Assembly: GCF_900167005.1 (NCBI RefSeq)
Contig: NZ_FUXW01000002.1
Location: 372,001-436,000 of the forward strand
DNA length: 64,000 bases
DNA from: Butyricicoccus pullicaecorum DSM 23266
GTDB lineage: Bacteria; Bacillota; Clostridia; Oscillospirales; Butyricicoccaceae
Reading direction: 5' to 3'
In this document: piece by piece, positions 41,386 through 49,951 of the stretch
Layout of the letters: the number at the start of each line of letters is the position of its first letter
How positions within the stretch are numbered: the stretch's first letter is position 1
Translations under genes and position numbers: made by a program
The notes under the pieces: generated by a model
Told to the model about the DNA's origin: nothing
Databases searched by the model: none
What the model saw: only the letters and a program-made list of their open reading frames with translations

Positions 41386-42351
41386 TTACAACAAATTCAC
41401 CGTACAGGCAATTCGAATCGCCGTGCCAAGCGCTAGCATGATGAGAGACGCACCGGTCATGAGGCGCTCTGCATAGGCGATATCATTGCGTGTGATCGGT
41501 CGGTCAGGGTCACCGATGAATGGCTTTTCCATTTTCTTACCAAAGTACACGGCATCCCCTGCAAGCTGGATATGCAGCGCACCGGCACATACAGATTCGG
41601 TCTGTGCGGAATTGGGGCTCTTATGGTTTTTGCGATCCCGTCGAAAGATGCGCAGTGCATTGCGATTATCGAAATGCAGCATACCCGCGGCCGCGATCAT
41701 GCAGATTGCTGATATACGAGCGGGAATAAAATTGAATATGTCATCGACTTTTGCAGAAAATCTGCCGAAATACTCATATTTGTCATTGTGATAACCGACC
41801 ATAGAGTCCAATGTGTTGACCGCTTTATAGAGAAAACCAAGCGGAGCACCGCCGATCAGCATAAAAATCATCGGAGCAATGACACCGTCTGTCGTATTTT
41901 CCGCAATGGTTTCAACCGTCGCTTTGATGACGCCAGTTTCATCCAACGCCTGCGTATCGCGGCCAACATACATGGAAACTGCCTTGCGTCCGTCGTCTAA
42001 CGATCGTGCAAGAGCGGTATAAACATCCTTGCCGGCATCAGCAAGGCACTTGCGGGCAAAGATCTGATAGCAGAAAAAGGTGTTTGCAATAAACGCAAGT
42101 GCAGGATGAATGCGGAACAGCAAATATAACACGATGAGTGGAATAAGGAAGCTGAGACCGCACACGATGAACCATAATAGAATGCCTGCTATAAGGAGCG
42201 CGTTGGGTGTTGACGGAAAGACACGACGCAGCAGCGCTTCGGTTTTTGAAATCAGCTTGCCAATCGCGCAAATCGGATGCCAAAGATTGGCAGGATCACC
42301 AAACAGGCAGTCCAGACAAAAACCGATTAAAACCGATAAGACAATGGTCAT
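41386..42351 (-). CDS. cbiB: Adenosylcobinamide-phosphate synthase
   Basis: Membrane protein that attaches aminopropanol phosphate to adenosylcobyric acid. 321 residues with several membrane segments. Signatures CLFGDPANLWHPICAIGKLI near the start, YQIFARKCLADAG, and ENTTDGVIAPMIFMLIGGAPLGFLYKAVNTLDSMVGY in the body. The ATG overlaps the preceding short cobU-like gene by 4 bases. Confidence 0.95.
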   Translation of the reverse strand: MTIVLSVLIGFCLDCLFGDPANLWHPICAIGKLISKTEALLRRVFPSTPNALLIAGILLWFIVCGLSFLIPLIVLYLLFRIHPALAFIANTFFCYQIFARKCLADAGKDVYTALARSLDDGRKAVSMYVGRDTQALDETGVIKATVETIAENTTDGVIAPMIFMLIGGAPLGFLYKAVNTLDSMVGYHNDKYEYFGRFSAKVDDIFNFIPARISAICMIAAAGMLHFDNRNALRIFRRDRKNHKSPNSAQTESVCAGALHIQLAGDAVYFGKKMEKPFIGDPDRPITRNDIAYAERLMTGASLIMLALGTAIRIACTVNLL

Positions 42352-42731
42352 GCTTTTTTCTCCTTAATGCACTGCGCAATCCCTGCACGCAGCCAATACA
42401 CGGCATCAGCGCGCTCGGCCAGATCACAACACAATCGACCGGTTGCCTCTCTCCAATCGTTCTCCGATTTTTCAGCAGGTACGACACCGCATCCCAGTTC
42501 ATCGCACAACACGATGTGTCCGTCCAGCCGTTCCAGTAGACCGGACACAGGCTGGTTGCTCTCTAACATACGTTTGACCAGTAAGTGCAGATGATCGACT
42601 GCAGGTGCAGAGATTTCGCCAGACAACGGCATGTCTGCACCGTCGGCAAACGCATTGTCAGTTAAATGAAATGTTTTCTCAGCAAATGCACGTTTTCCCT
42701 GATAGGCGCCGCCTATAATTAAAATGTTCAT
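42348..42731 (-). CDS. Short CobU-like protein (adenosylcobinamide kinase/guanylyltransferase homologue)
   Basis: A 127-residue relative of CobU. P-loop IIGGAYQGKRAFA (about 3-15) at the N-terminus; the C-terminal half LCDELGCGVVPAEKSENDWREATGRLCCDLAERADAVYWLRAGI follows the CobU pattern NE-G-GIVP-R-G. The middle region with the guanylated histidine (about residues 40-70 of full CobU) is missing. The ATG at 42731 follows GGAGGT by 8 bases and overlaps cobS by 4; longer starts upstream lie inside cobS. The full-length cobU (43498-44037) has the P-loop but a poor GIVP motif, so the two may be complementary. Function unproven. Confidence 0.75.
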   Translation of the reverse strand: MNILIIGGAYQGKRAFAEKTFHLTDNAFADGADMPLSGEISAPAVDHLHLLVKRMLESNQPVSGLLERLDGHIVLCDELGCGVVPAEKSENDWREATGRLCCDLAERADAVYWLRAGIAQCIKEKKA

Positions 42732-43501
42732 GCACATAAACCTCCGATTACTGCGATGAGCAGCAGGAGCAGCTCGGTTGTTGAAATCAAGAATCCTGCT
42801 AAGTCGCCTGTGATTCCGCCGAATCGCTTTTGACACAGTCGCGCATGTCCAATACACCACAGGACGACCGCTGCAATACTGATTACCACCCAAATACTGC
42901 GGGAAATTACAGCTAAGGCAAGAAATGCTGCAATGAGCTCAAACAGCATTGCATGCTTGGTGCGCTCCTTTTCGCTGTTCTCTGCAAAAATATAAGCAAG
43001 TCCCGTGTTTTTTGCACATGGCAGGGATACAATCGCACGGCCACCGACGATACGCGCCAGTGTAAATCCGCAGAGCGCTAAAAATAAGTAGTTTGGTGTC
43101 TCGTAGAGCTGTGCAAACAACGCAGTTTCACACATTAAGAAGACAACCATACCCAGAACACCAAATGCACCAACATGAGGGTCTTTCATAATTTCCAGTC
43201 TGCGTTCCGGTTCGCTGTGTGAGCCTAACGCGTCTGAAGTGTCTGTCAGACCATCCAGATGGATGCCTCCGGAAATCAGTACCGGAAGTAAGGTCGCACC
43301 GATGGCGTAGAATAGCGTATTGGCCTCAAAATGCGTACAAAACAGAAACCATAGATATTGGCACGCACCAATGAGCACGCCGACAAAGGGCAGAAAACAG
43401 AGTGCATAGCGCATGGTTTTTTTATCCCATGTGAGCTGTGGCATGGGAATGAATGAATACATGGAGAATGCGACACAAAAGCCGCTCAACAGGCTGTTCA
43501 T
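42728..43501 (-). CDS. cobS: Adenosylcobinamide-GDP ribazoletransferase (cobalamin synthase)
   Basis: Membrane enzyme that joins adenosylcobinamide-GDP to alpha-ribazole (phosphate). 257 residues, about six hydrophobic segments. The family motif GGIHLDGLTDTSDALGSHSEPERRLEIMKDPHVGAFG (about 79-115) carries the metal-binding Asp residues. It overlaps cobU upstream and the short cobU-like gene downstream by 4 bases each. Confidence 0.96.
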   Translation of the reverse strand: MNSLLSGFCVAFSMYSFIPMPQLTWDKKTMRYALCFLPFVGVLIGACQYLWFLFCTHFEANTLFYAIGATLLPVLISGGIHLDGLTDTSDALGSHSEPERRLEIMKDPHVGAFGVLGMVVFLMCETALFAQLYETPNYLFLALCGFTLARIVGGRAIVSLPCAKNTGLAYIFAENSEKERTKHAMLFELIAAFLALAVISRSIWVVISIAAVVLWCIGHARLCQKRFGGITGDLAGFLISTTELLLLLIAVIGGLCA

Positions 43502-44037
43502 AAGAGGTCTGCTCCTTTCAGTGGAAGAAGAATACCGCAGACCGAGTGCACGACAATATCAGCCTTTTGCGCGAGCACGGCATTGAGCTGTGCCAGCTGT
43601 TTCATGTATTGCATGGTTTGTGCGGGATACTCGATACCATCTGAAAAAATTTCGTTTGTCACAACGACCAATGTTTGGCAGCAGCGCGGATAGAGTGAAT
43701 CGACAGCTTGAAGAATGGCAGAAACGGCTTCCTCCCCTGCCCCATCCGGGCTGAATATTTCATTGGCCAGAAGCGTTGACATGCACTCGAGCAGGATACC
43801 GTCGTACATTTTTTCAGGCAGTTCGATATGTGTCAAATCCGTGTATCGCTCTACGGTTTGAAATCCTTTTCCTGCGCGCAACGCGTGGTGCCGCAGCATG
43901 CGTGCCTGTGCCTCGGCACCAAACGGCTGCATGGTCGCTAAGTATAGCCGGCTGCCTTCACGCGCACGCTCACACAGCAAGCGCTCTGCGTGCTGAGATT
44001 TTCCTGATGCTGCACCGCCGGTCACTAAAATGAACAT
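43498..44037 (-). CDS. cobU: Adenosylcobinamide kinase/adenosylcobinamide-phosphate guanylyltransferase
   Basis: CobU phosphorylates adenosylcobinamide and transfers GMP. 179 residues, the normal length. P-loop LVTGGAASGKSQHAERLL (about 3-20), LATMQPFGAEAQARMLRHHALRAGKGFQTVER (with the region of the guanylated His), VVVTNEIFSDG, and the end KADIVVHSVCGILLPLKG. The GIVP motif usually after TNE is replaced by FSDGIEYP. Ten bases after cobT and overlapping cobS by 4. Confidence 0.92.
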   Translation of the reverse strand: MFILVTGGAASGKSQHAERLLCERAREGSRLYLATMQPFGAEAQARMLRHHALRAGKGFQTVERYTDLTHIELPEKMYDGILLECMSTLLANEIFSPDGAGEEAVSAILQAVDSLYPRCCQTLVVVTNEIFSDGIEYPAQTMQYMKQLAQLNAVLAQKADIVVHSVCGILLPLKGADLL

Positions 44038-44047
44038 GGCAGTGTCC

Positions 44048-45106
44048 TCAAGTCAACGGCTGGTAGGCTTCGATTGCAGTATCGGCAAAACAGGGCATTT
44101 CATCATACACAGCAAAAGCCAAATCTAACAATGCGATTGCAGCAATCGCGCCGGTGCCCTCACCGAGACGCATGCCTGCGGTAATAAAGGGATGCACGCC
44201 AAGGGTGTCCAGCAGAACTCTGCCTGCGGGTTCCTGAGATTCGTGCGCAAAAATGATGTAGTCCTGTACAGCCGGACAAAGACGAACGGCGCAGAGTGCA
44301 GCTGCTGCTGTGATTACACCGTCGGCGACGATCGGCATTCCCTGTGCAGCGGCGCCCAGATAAAATCCGGTGATACCAGCAATATCAAAACCACCGACCT
44401 TGGAAATGACATCAACGACATCGGAAGGGTCGGGCTGATTGAGCGCAATGGCTTTTTTGATTGCTGCGATTTTTCGATGCAGTCCTTCGGTAGACAATCC
44501 AGCACCGCGGCCGGTCACTTCGGTTACCGGTCGGCCGGTTAAGACAGCCGTAACGGCAGCAGTGGATGTCGTGTTGCCGATGCCCATTTCGCCTACCGCA
44601 ACGATATGGTCACCGTCGGCCTTGCATTTTTCAGCCATTTCAATGCCGACTTCGAGCGCACGAATACAATCTTCGCGCGTCATGGCGGGTGCTTGGGTCA
44701 TATCCTGCGTACCGTAAGCGATTTTACGGCGGATGATTTTTTCGCCCTGCACATCGCAGGCGACGCCGATATCGATGGGCAGCACCCGGACGTTGGTATG
44801 GAGCGCCATTCGGCATACAGACGTTTGGGCACGATTGAGGTTTTCGGTTACGATTGCCGTGACATCCTGTCCGCACTGGGTAACGCCCTGTGCGACAACA
44901 CCATTGTCAGCACAGAATACAGCCACCGATCGCTGAGAGATCTTAGGATGCGCCTGATGCTGAATGCCTGCAATCTGTACAATAGCATCCTGAAGCATTC
45001 CCAAACTACCTAAAGGAATGGCAATCGAAGAAAAATACTGTTTTGCCTCTTCTGCGCTTTGTGCACAGAGAGGACGAATAGCCGCAATCGTTTGTTCCAA
45101 AGTCAT
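44048..45106 (-). CDS. cobT: Nicotinate-nucleotide--dimethylbenzimidazole phosphoribosyltransferase
   Basis: CobT makes the alpha-ribazole phosphate from nicotinate mononucleotide and the lower-ligand base. 352 residues. Family signatures: VFCADNGVVAQGVTQCG, VAVGEMGIGNTTSTAA, AVSEVTGRGAGLS-type (VTEVTGRGAGLSTEG) and the catalytic Glu region RLGEGTGAIAA (about 320). The start at 45106 overlaps the cbiA stop by one base (TAATG). The base (DMB, adenine or phenol type) cannot be read from the sequence. Confidence 0.95.
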   Translation of the reverse strand: MTLEQTIAAIRPLCAQSAEEAKQYFSSIAIPLGSLGMLQDAIVQIAGIQHQAHPKISQRSVAVFCADNGVVAQGVTQCGQDVTAIVTENLNRAQTSVCRMALHTNVRVLPIDIGVACDVQGEKIIRRKIAYGTQDMTQAPAMTREDCIRALEVGIEMAEKCKADGDHIVAVGEMGIGNTTSTAAVTAVLTGRPVTEVTGRGAGLSTEGLHRKIAAIKKAIALNQPDPSDVVDVISKVGGFDIAGITGFYLGAAAQGMPIVADGVITAAAALCAVRLCPAVQDYIIFAHESQEPAGRVLLDTLGVHPFITAGMRLGEGTGAIAAIALLDLAFAVYDEMPCFADTAIEAYQPLT

Positions 45107-46464
45107 TATTTTGCCCTCATTTCTATACAAATTTCAAGAAATTGACGAATGGATGCGGGAATAGCGCGAAAATATAGATGAGGATATCCTGCGTATAGGG
45201 TGTGTGACGCGAATACACAGTCCCATTGCTTTCCGTTTGGTTTTTTGGCTGTAAAATCACAGCCGGAGAATTCAGATTTTGAGTAATGAAACTCATGTGC
45301 GGGTAAGACTTGTCCTTGTTTACAGAGCAGACAATCTTTTTTTGCTGTTAAGGCGGTATAGCCGAAATTTTGAAGACGTGCAGTCAGCTCAGCACGTCCG
45401 GGCAATGCGCCAACCATGGGGAACACACCGGTTTCACAGCAAATTTCTTCGCCCAGGTACATAAAACCGCCGCATTCCGCAATGGTGGGAAGTCCTTGAC
45501 CGATTTTCTCTTTGAGTTCGGCACGTAATTGCCGATTTGCAGCCAAACGTGGCGCGTAAAGTTCGGGATACCCGCCGCCAATATACAAACCGTCGATTGC
45601 TTCGGGCAAGGAGGTATCCTCCAAGGGAGAAAATGGTACTAGTTCTGCTCCCAAAGCGGTGAGCATGTCCAGATTGTCCTGATAATAGAAGCAGAATGCA
45701 CGGTCTTGCGCAACACCAATGTGAATGGGAGTCTGTGCAATTGGCGTAATCGGACTGAACTGGTCTGTGAGCGGCGGTGCGGTATGTGCAAGCTCCAACA
45801 GTCCATTAAGATCTAAACATTCCTCCGCCGCATCAGCTAAGCGATCCAGTTTTGTCTGGATATCTCCGATTTCTGCTGCAGTTACCAATCCAAGATGACG
45901 GTCTGGAATTTCAGATTCTGGTACCGGCGGCAAAAATCCATAGACTTTCACACCGGCTTGTTCCAGTATGTTGCGGTAAAACGGATACATCCCTTTGGAC
46001 ACATCATTTAAGATGACACCCTGAATGGTGTTTGGTGCAAATTGCAGAAAGCCTTGCACCATAGCGGCCAATGACAAAGACTGTCCCTTAGGGCGTACGG
46101 TTAAGATGGCCGGTGTTTGCGTGGCTCGCGCAAGATGCGCAGCAGATGCTTGGTCGGTTGTACCGGACACACCATCATAGAATCCCATGACGCCTTCCAT
46201 AATGCCGACCGTCTCGTTTTGTAGATGCTGTGCAGTCAGCGCACGAATTTGAGATTCAGACAGAAAGAATAAGTCTAAGTTATAAGACGGAAGCCCTAGG
46301 GCTGCGCGATGAAACATAGGGTCGATATAATCCGGACCGCATTTGAAAGCGCACAACGAAACACCGCGTCGTTGCAATGCACGTAAAATCGCACTCGATA
46401 CCGTGGTTTTACCACATCCACTTCCGGTGCCACCAATTAACAGGCGCGGCTGAGAACCGGTCAC
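45106..46464 (-). CDS. cbiA: Cobyrinic acid a,c-diamide synthase
   Basis: CbiA amidates the a and c acetate side chains of cobyrinic acid. 452 residues. N-terminal P-loop domain GGTGSGCGKTTVSSAIL (about 11-27), LFFLSE region, and the C-terminal glutamine amidotransferase with the catalytic Cys in AECGGFMYLGE (about 332) and His near CVFASHTLYAGYPHLYF. It overlaps cbiET by 4 bases. Confidence 0.96.
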   Translation of the reverse strand: MTGSQPRLLIGGTGSGCGKTTVSSAILRALQRRGVSLCAFKCGPDYIDPMFHRAALGLPSYNLDLFFLSESQIRALTAQHLQNETVGIMEGVMGFYDGVSGTTDQASAAHLARATQTPAILTVRPKGQSLSLAAMVQGFLQFAPNTIQGVILNDVSKGMYPFYRNILEQAGVKVYGFLPPVPESEIPDRHLGLVTAAEIGDIQTKLDRLADAAEECLDLNGLLELAHTAPPLTDQFSPITPIAQTPIHIGVAQDRAFCFYYQDNLDMLTALGAELVPFSPLEDTSLPEAIDGLYIGGGYPELYAPRLAANRQLRAELKEKIGQGLPTIAECGGFMYLGEEICCETGVFPMVGALPGRAELTARLQNFGYTALTAKKDCLLCKQGQVLPAHEFHYSKSEFSGCDFTAKKPNGKQWDCVFASHTLYAGYPHLYFRAIPASIRQFLEICIEMRAK

Positions 46465-47657
46465 GGCTTACCACCTCCGGAAATGAGAAAGACAGGATTG
46501 TTTGCTGTCATCATGGTATAGCTTGCCACCTGTCTGCCGCGTGCGGCACTGATCTGGCAGACCTCTATGTTGGAAAATTCCAATTTTTTGAGGGATTCCA
46601 GCGCACAACTCATGGTTTCCAGTGCAATGGCACTAATACAAACGCGGACATGCGGATTTCTCTGTTTCAATACAGCTAAAATTTCGGGTAACTCTCCCCC
46701 GCTGCCGCCGATAAATACTGCGTCCGGTGTTGGTAGACCTTCCAGCGCTTCGGGTGCATATCCCGAGACTGGAATTACATTTCCAGCACCCAAAGCCAGT
46801 CGGTTCTGTTCAATCAGAGAGAGTCCGGCATCTTTTCGCTCAATGGCGTAGACCAAACCTTGGCAGGCATGCCGTGCCATCTCAATAGATACCGACCCGG
46901 TTCCTGCACCGATATCATATACGATATCGCTTTTTTGCAGATCGAGGAGATTTACAGCAGTCCAGCGCACCTCCTGCTTGGTCATTGGCACCTCACCACG
47001 CACAAAGTCGCGATCTCTCAGAGCTTTTTGGCAGTCAGCTGCATTGGGATTTAGCACCAACAGTACAGCCAGATCACTGTACGACTGTAACGCCAGTTCC
47101 TGTGCTGTTCCGGCAGAAATACGCTCTTGCGCAGCGCCTAGGTCTTCGCCAACATAGACAAGCAGATGACCGAGTCCGGCGTTCACCAAATCTTGACAGA
47201 TGCTTTGTACCGTGTGGGTGCCGCCAGTCAATGCGAATACTTTCTTGTGATAGCTGACGGCACCTAAAATACTGCCGGATCGGCCGTGCAGGCTGAGAAT
47301 GTAAGCATCATCATAGCTTTGTCCGCATTTTGCGCAGAGGTATTGCATGCTGCTCAATCCCGGTAAGATTTCAACCGAGCCGTGTGCCATCAGCTGATGC
47401 TGAATGGATTTCGTCAGACTGAAGAATCCTGAATCACCAGACACCAGCAGTGCAATCGGAGATTGCGTGCATGCAATCGACCATTCCACCATTTGAGACA
47501 TGGTCGCCGACTTGATCTCGCGCAGGCCTCCCAGCTGCTCGGCTAACCGCGGCGCAGCAAATACGCAGGCAGCGTCCATCAAAGCCTGCCTGGCTGTTTC
47601 GGTCAGATTGGCAGCCTGTCCTGTTCCTGCTCCAATAATGATAAACCGACGACTCAT
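46461..47657 (-). CDS. cbiET: Bifunctional cobalt-precorrin-7 C5-methyltransferase / precorrin-6B C15-methyltransferase (decarboxylating)
   Basis: A fusion of CbiE and CbiT in one 398-residue chain. CbiE (about 1-200) is a tetrapyrrole methylase domain starting IIGAGTGQAANLT, with LLVSGDSGFFSL and VEILPGLSSMQYLCAK. CbiT (about 205-398) is a Rossmann methyltransferase with YDIGAGTGSVSIEMARHACQGLVYAIERK. Such fusions are known as CobL in the aerobic route. It catalyses the two methylations and the loss of the C12 acetate carboxyl. Confidence 0.95.
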   Translation of the reverse strand: MSRRFIIIGAGTGQAANLTETARQALMDAACVFAAPRLAEQLGGLREIKSATMSQMVEWSIACTQSPIALLVSGDSGFFSLTKSIQHQLMAHGSVEILPGLSSMQYLCAKCGQSYDDAYILSLHGRSGSILGAVSYHKKVFALTGGTHTVQSICQDLVNAGLGHLLVYVGEDLGAAQERISAGTAQELALQSYSDLAVLLVLNPNAADCQKALRDRDFVRGEVPMTKQEVRWTAVNLLDLQKSDIVYDIGAGTGSVSIEMARHACQGLVYAIERKDAGLSLIEQNRLALGAGNVIPVSGYAPEALEGLPTPDAVFIGGSGGELPEILAVLKQRNPHVRVCISAIALETMSCALESLKKLEFSNIEVCQISAARGRQVASYTMMTANNPVFLISGGGKP

Positions 47658-47672
47658 ATCGTTAGACTCCTT

Positions 47673-48962
47673 TTATAATGCGTTGATGACTGCCGCAGCT
47701 GCCTGACAGAATGCTTCGATATCTTCTTCTGTGTGGCTGGCGTTGACAAAGGTTGCTTCGTACTGCGAGGGCGCAATGTACATGTGATGATCCTGCATAC
47801 CCCAGAAATACGTGCGGAATTTTTCGAGATCCGACCGCTGCGTGTCTGCAAAGCAGCGTACAGGTTCGCTGGTAAAGTACGGACACAGAAGCGCACCGCA
47901 CTGATTGACTTGTAATGCAACCTGTGAAGCCGCAGCGGCCTGACGCATTGCATCTGCCATGTGCTGTGCCTTATGTTCGATTTCGGTATAAATTTCAGGG
48001 TGTGCATTCAGAATCTGAAGCTGGGTTAAGCCTGCGGCCATCGCAACCGGATTGCCGGACAGGGTTCCGGCCTGATAAATCGGGCCAGTCGGTGCAACCT
48101 GCTCCATAATTTCGCGCTTTCCGGCATATGCACCAACCGGCATACCGCCGCCGATGATCTTACCGAACGTTACAAGATCGGCACGTACGCCGAAGTATTC
48201 CTGTGCACCGCCGCGTGCGAGGCGGAAGCCGGTGATGACTTCGTCGAAGATCAGCAGAGCACCATGTGCATCGCACAACGCACGAAGTCCCTCTAAAAAT
48301 CCGGGTTCAGGCGGGACAACACCCATGTTTGCAGCGATCGGCTCTACAATGATTGCTGCAACCTGTCCCGGGTTCGCTTCTAACAGTTCGCGCACCGAAT
48401 TGAGATCGTTGTACTGTGCAATCAGCGTATCGGCTGCAACCGCAGACGGAACGCCCTTGGAGTCGGGCGCACCTCCGGTCAGAGCACCCGAGCCAGCCTT
48501 GACCAGCATAGCATCGCTGTGACCATGATAGCAGCCTTCAAACTTGATGATCTTGTCGCGACCGGTCACACCGCGTGCAACACGCAGCGCACTCATAACC
48601 GCTTCGGTACCTGAATTGACCATGCGTACCATATCGATATTGGGAACCATGGATACAATCAGTTCGGCAACGTCTACTTCGATTGCCGTCGGTGCGCCAA
48701 AGGACAGGCCGTGCTGCATGGCCTGTCCGACCGCTTCCAGTACAGCCGGATGGCTATGACCGAGAATCAGCGGGCCCCACGAGCCGACGAAATCGACGTA
48801 TTCATTTCCGTCTTCATCCCATACATGACTTCCCTCTCCGCGTACCAGAAACGGAGGCGTACCGCCGACCGAACGATAGGCACGTACCGGAGAGTTTACA
48901 CCACCGGGAAGGACTTTTTTTGCACGTTCAAACAGTGCTTCGGAATGGGCTTGCGTCAACAT
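47673..48962 (-). CDS. hemL: Glutamate-1-semialdehyde 2,1-aminomutase
   Basis: HemL converts glutamate-1-semialdehyde to 5-aminolevulinate. 429 residues with GGVNSPVRAYRSVGGTPPFL near the start, SGTEAVMSALRVARG, and the PLP lysine in TFGKIIGGGMPVGAYAGKREIM (about 265). It overlaps hemB by one base, and feeds the same tetrapyrrole line. Confidence 0.97.
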   Translation of the reverse strand: MLTQAHSEALFERAKKVLPGGVNSPVRAYRSVGGTPPFLVRGEGSHVWDEDGNEYVDFVGSWGPLILGHSHPAVLEAVGQAMQHGLSFGAPTAIEVDVAELIVSMVPNIDMVRMVNSGTEAVMSALRVARGVTGRDKIIKFEGCYHGHSDAMLVKAGSGALTGGAPDSKGVPSAVAADTLIAQYNDLNSVRELLEANPGQVAAIIVEPIAANMGVVPPEPGFLEGLRALCDAHGALLIFDEVITGFRLARGGAQEYFGVRADLVTFGKIIGGGMPVGAYAGKREIMEQVAPTGPIYQAGTLSGNPVAMAAGLTQLQILNAHPEIYTEIEHKAQHMADAMRQAAAASQVALQVNQCGALLCPYFTSEPVRCFADTQRSDLEKFRTYFWGMQDHHMYIAPSQYEATFVNASHTEEDIEAFCQAAAAVINAL

Positions 48963-49948
48963 TAGCCAATCTCTCCCTTCCGAATGGCGTCTGCCAGTTC
49001 ACAGGCATAATAAGTAATGAGAATATCTGCGCCAGCACGGAAAATGCTAACAGCAGACTCGCACATAACGCCGTGCTCATCGATCAAACCAGCCTTTGCA
49101 GCGGCCTTGATCATAGCGTACTCACCGCTGACCGAATATGCTGCGATCGGCAGATCAAAACGGCGGCGTGCCTCATGGATGAGATCCAGGTAGCTCAGTG
49201 CCGGCTTGACCATCAGGATATCTGCGCCTTCCTGTACATCCAGCTCACATTCCCGCATGGCTTCACGGGCGTTATGCCAATCCATCTGATAGGAACGGCG
49301 ATCACCGAACGACGGAGCAGAGCCAGCTGCGTCGCGGAACGGGCCATAGAAATAGGACGCATACTTTGCAGCATAAGACATAACCGGGACATTCTGGAAA
49401 CCATTGGCATCTAAAATCTCACGGATGCGTGCGACACGGCCATCCATCATATCGCTGGGTGCAACCATATCTGCACCAGCCTGTGCGTGGCTCAGTGCGG
49501 TTTTGCACAGAACCTCAAGGGTTTTGTCATTGTCTACATCATGACCGCACAGAATACCGCAGTGGCCATGCGAGGTATATTCACACATGCACACATCGGT
49601 AATGACATACATTTCAGGCGCCAGTTCTTTGATTTTGCGGATGCCCTGCTGTACGATGCCGTCAGCAGCCCAAGCACCCGAACCGCATTCGTCCTTGTGC
49701 GCAGGCAGACCGAACAGAATGACACGGGACACGCCGTGCGCACGTGCGCGTTCGATCATGCGGTACAGCTGATCCGGGCTGTAATGATACTGACCGGGCA
49801 AGGACGGGATTTCTTCATAGATATCCGTACCTTCGCGTACGAAGATCGGCCAGATCAGACTATCCGGTGAGATACGGGTCTCGCGCACCATACGGCGCAG
49901 ACAATCAGATGTGCGCAGACGGCGCGGACGAATGGTTTCGTTAAACAT
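48962..49948 (-). CDS. hemB: Delta-aminolevulinic acid dehydratase (porphobilinogen synthase)
   Basis: HemB joins two 5-aminolevulinates to porphobilinogen. 328 residues. The zinc cysteines are seen in TDVCMCEYTSHGHCGIL (about 120-135), the two active lysines in MSYAAKYASYFYGPFRDAAGSAP and LMVKPALSYLDLI. The cysteine-rich site shows the zinc-dependent type. Confidence 0.97.
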   Translation of the reverse strand: MFNETIRPRRLRTSDCLRRMVRETRISPDSLIWPIFVREGTDIYEEIPSLPGQYHYSPDQLYRMIERARAHGVSRVILFGLPAHKDECGSGAWAADGIVQQGIRKIKELAPEMYVITDVCMCEYTSHGHCGILCGHDVDNDKTLEVLCKTALSHAQAGADMVAPSDMMDGRVARIREILDANGFQNVPVMSYAAKYASYFYGPFRDAAGSAPSFGDRRSYQMDWHNAREAMRECELDVQEGADILMVKPALSYLDLIHEARRRFDLPIAAYSVSGEYAMIKAAAKAGLIDEHGVMCESAVSIFRAGADILITYYACELADAIRKGEIG

Positions 49949-49951
49949 TGT

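Noticed and set aside
42732-42893. Longer N-terminus for the short CobU-like protein (start at 42893)
   Set aside because: It would run 160 bases into cobS in another frame; the ATG at 42731 has GGAGGT 8 bases before it and begins with the P-loop.
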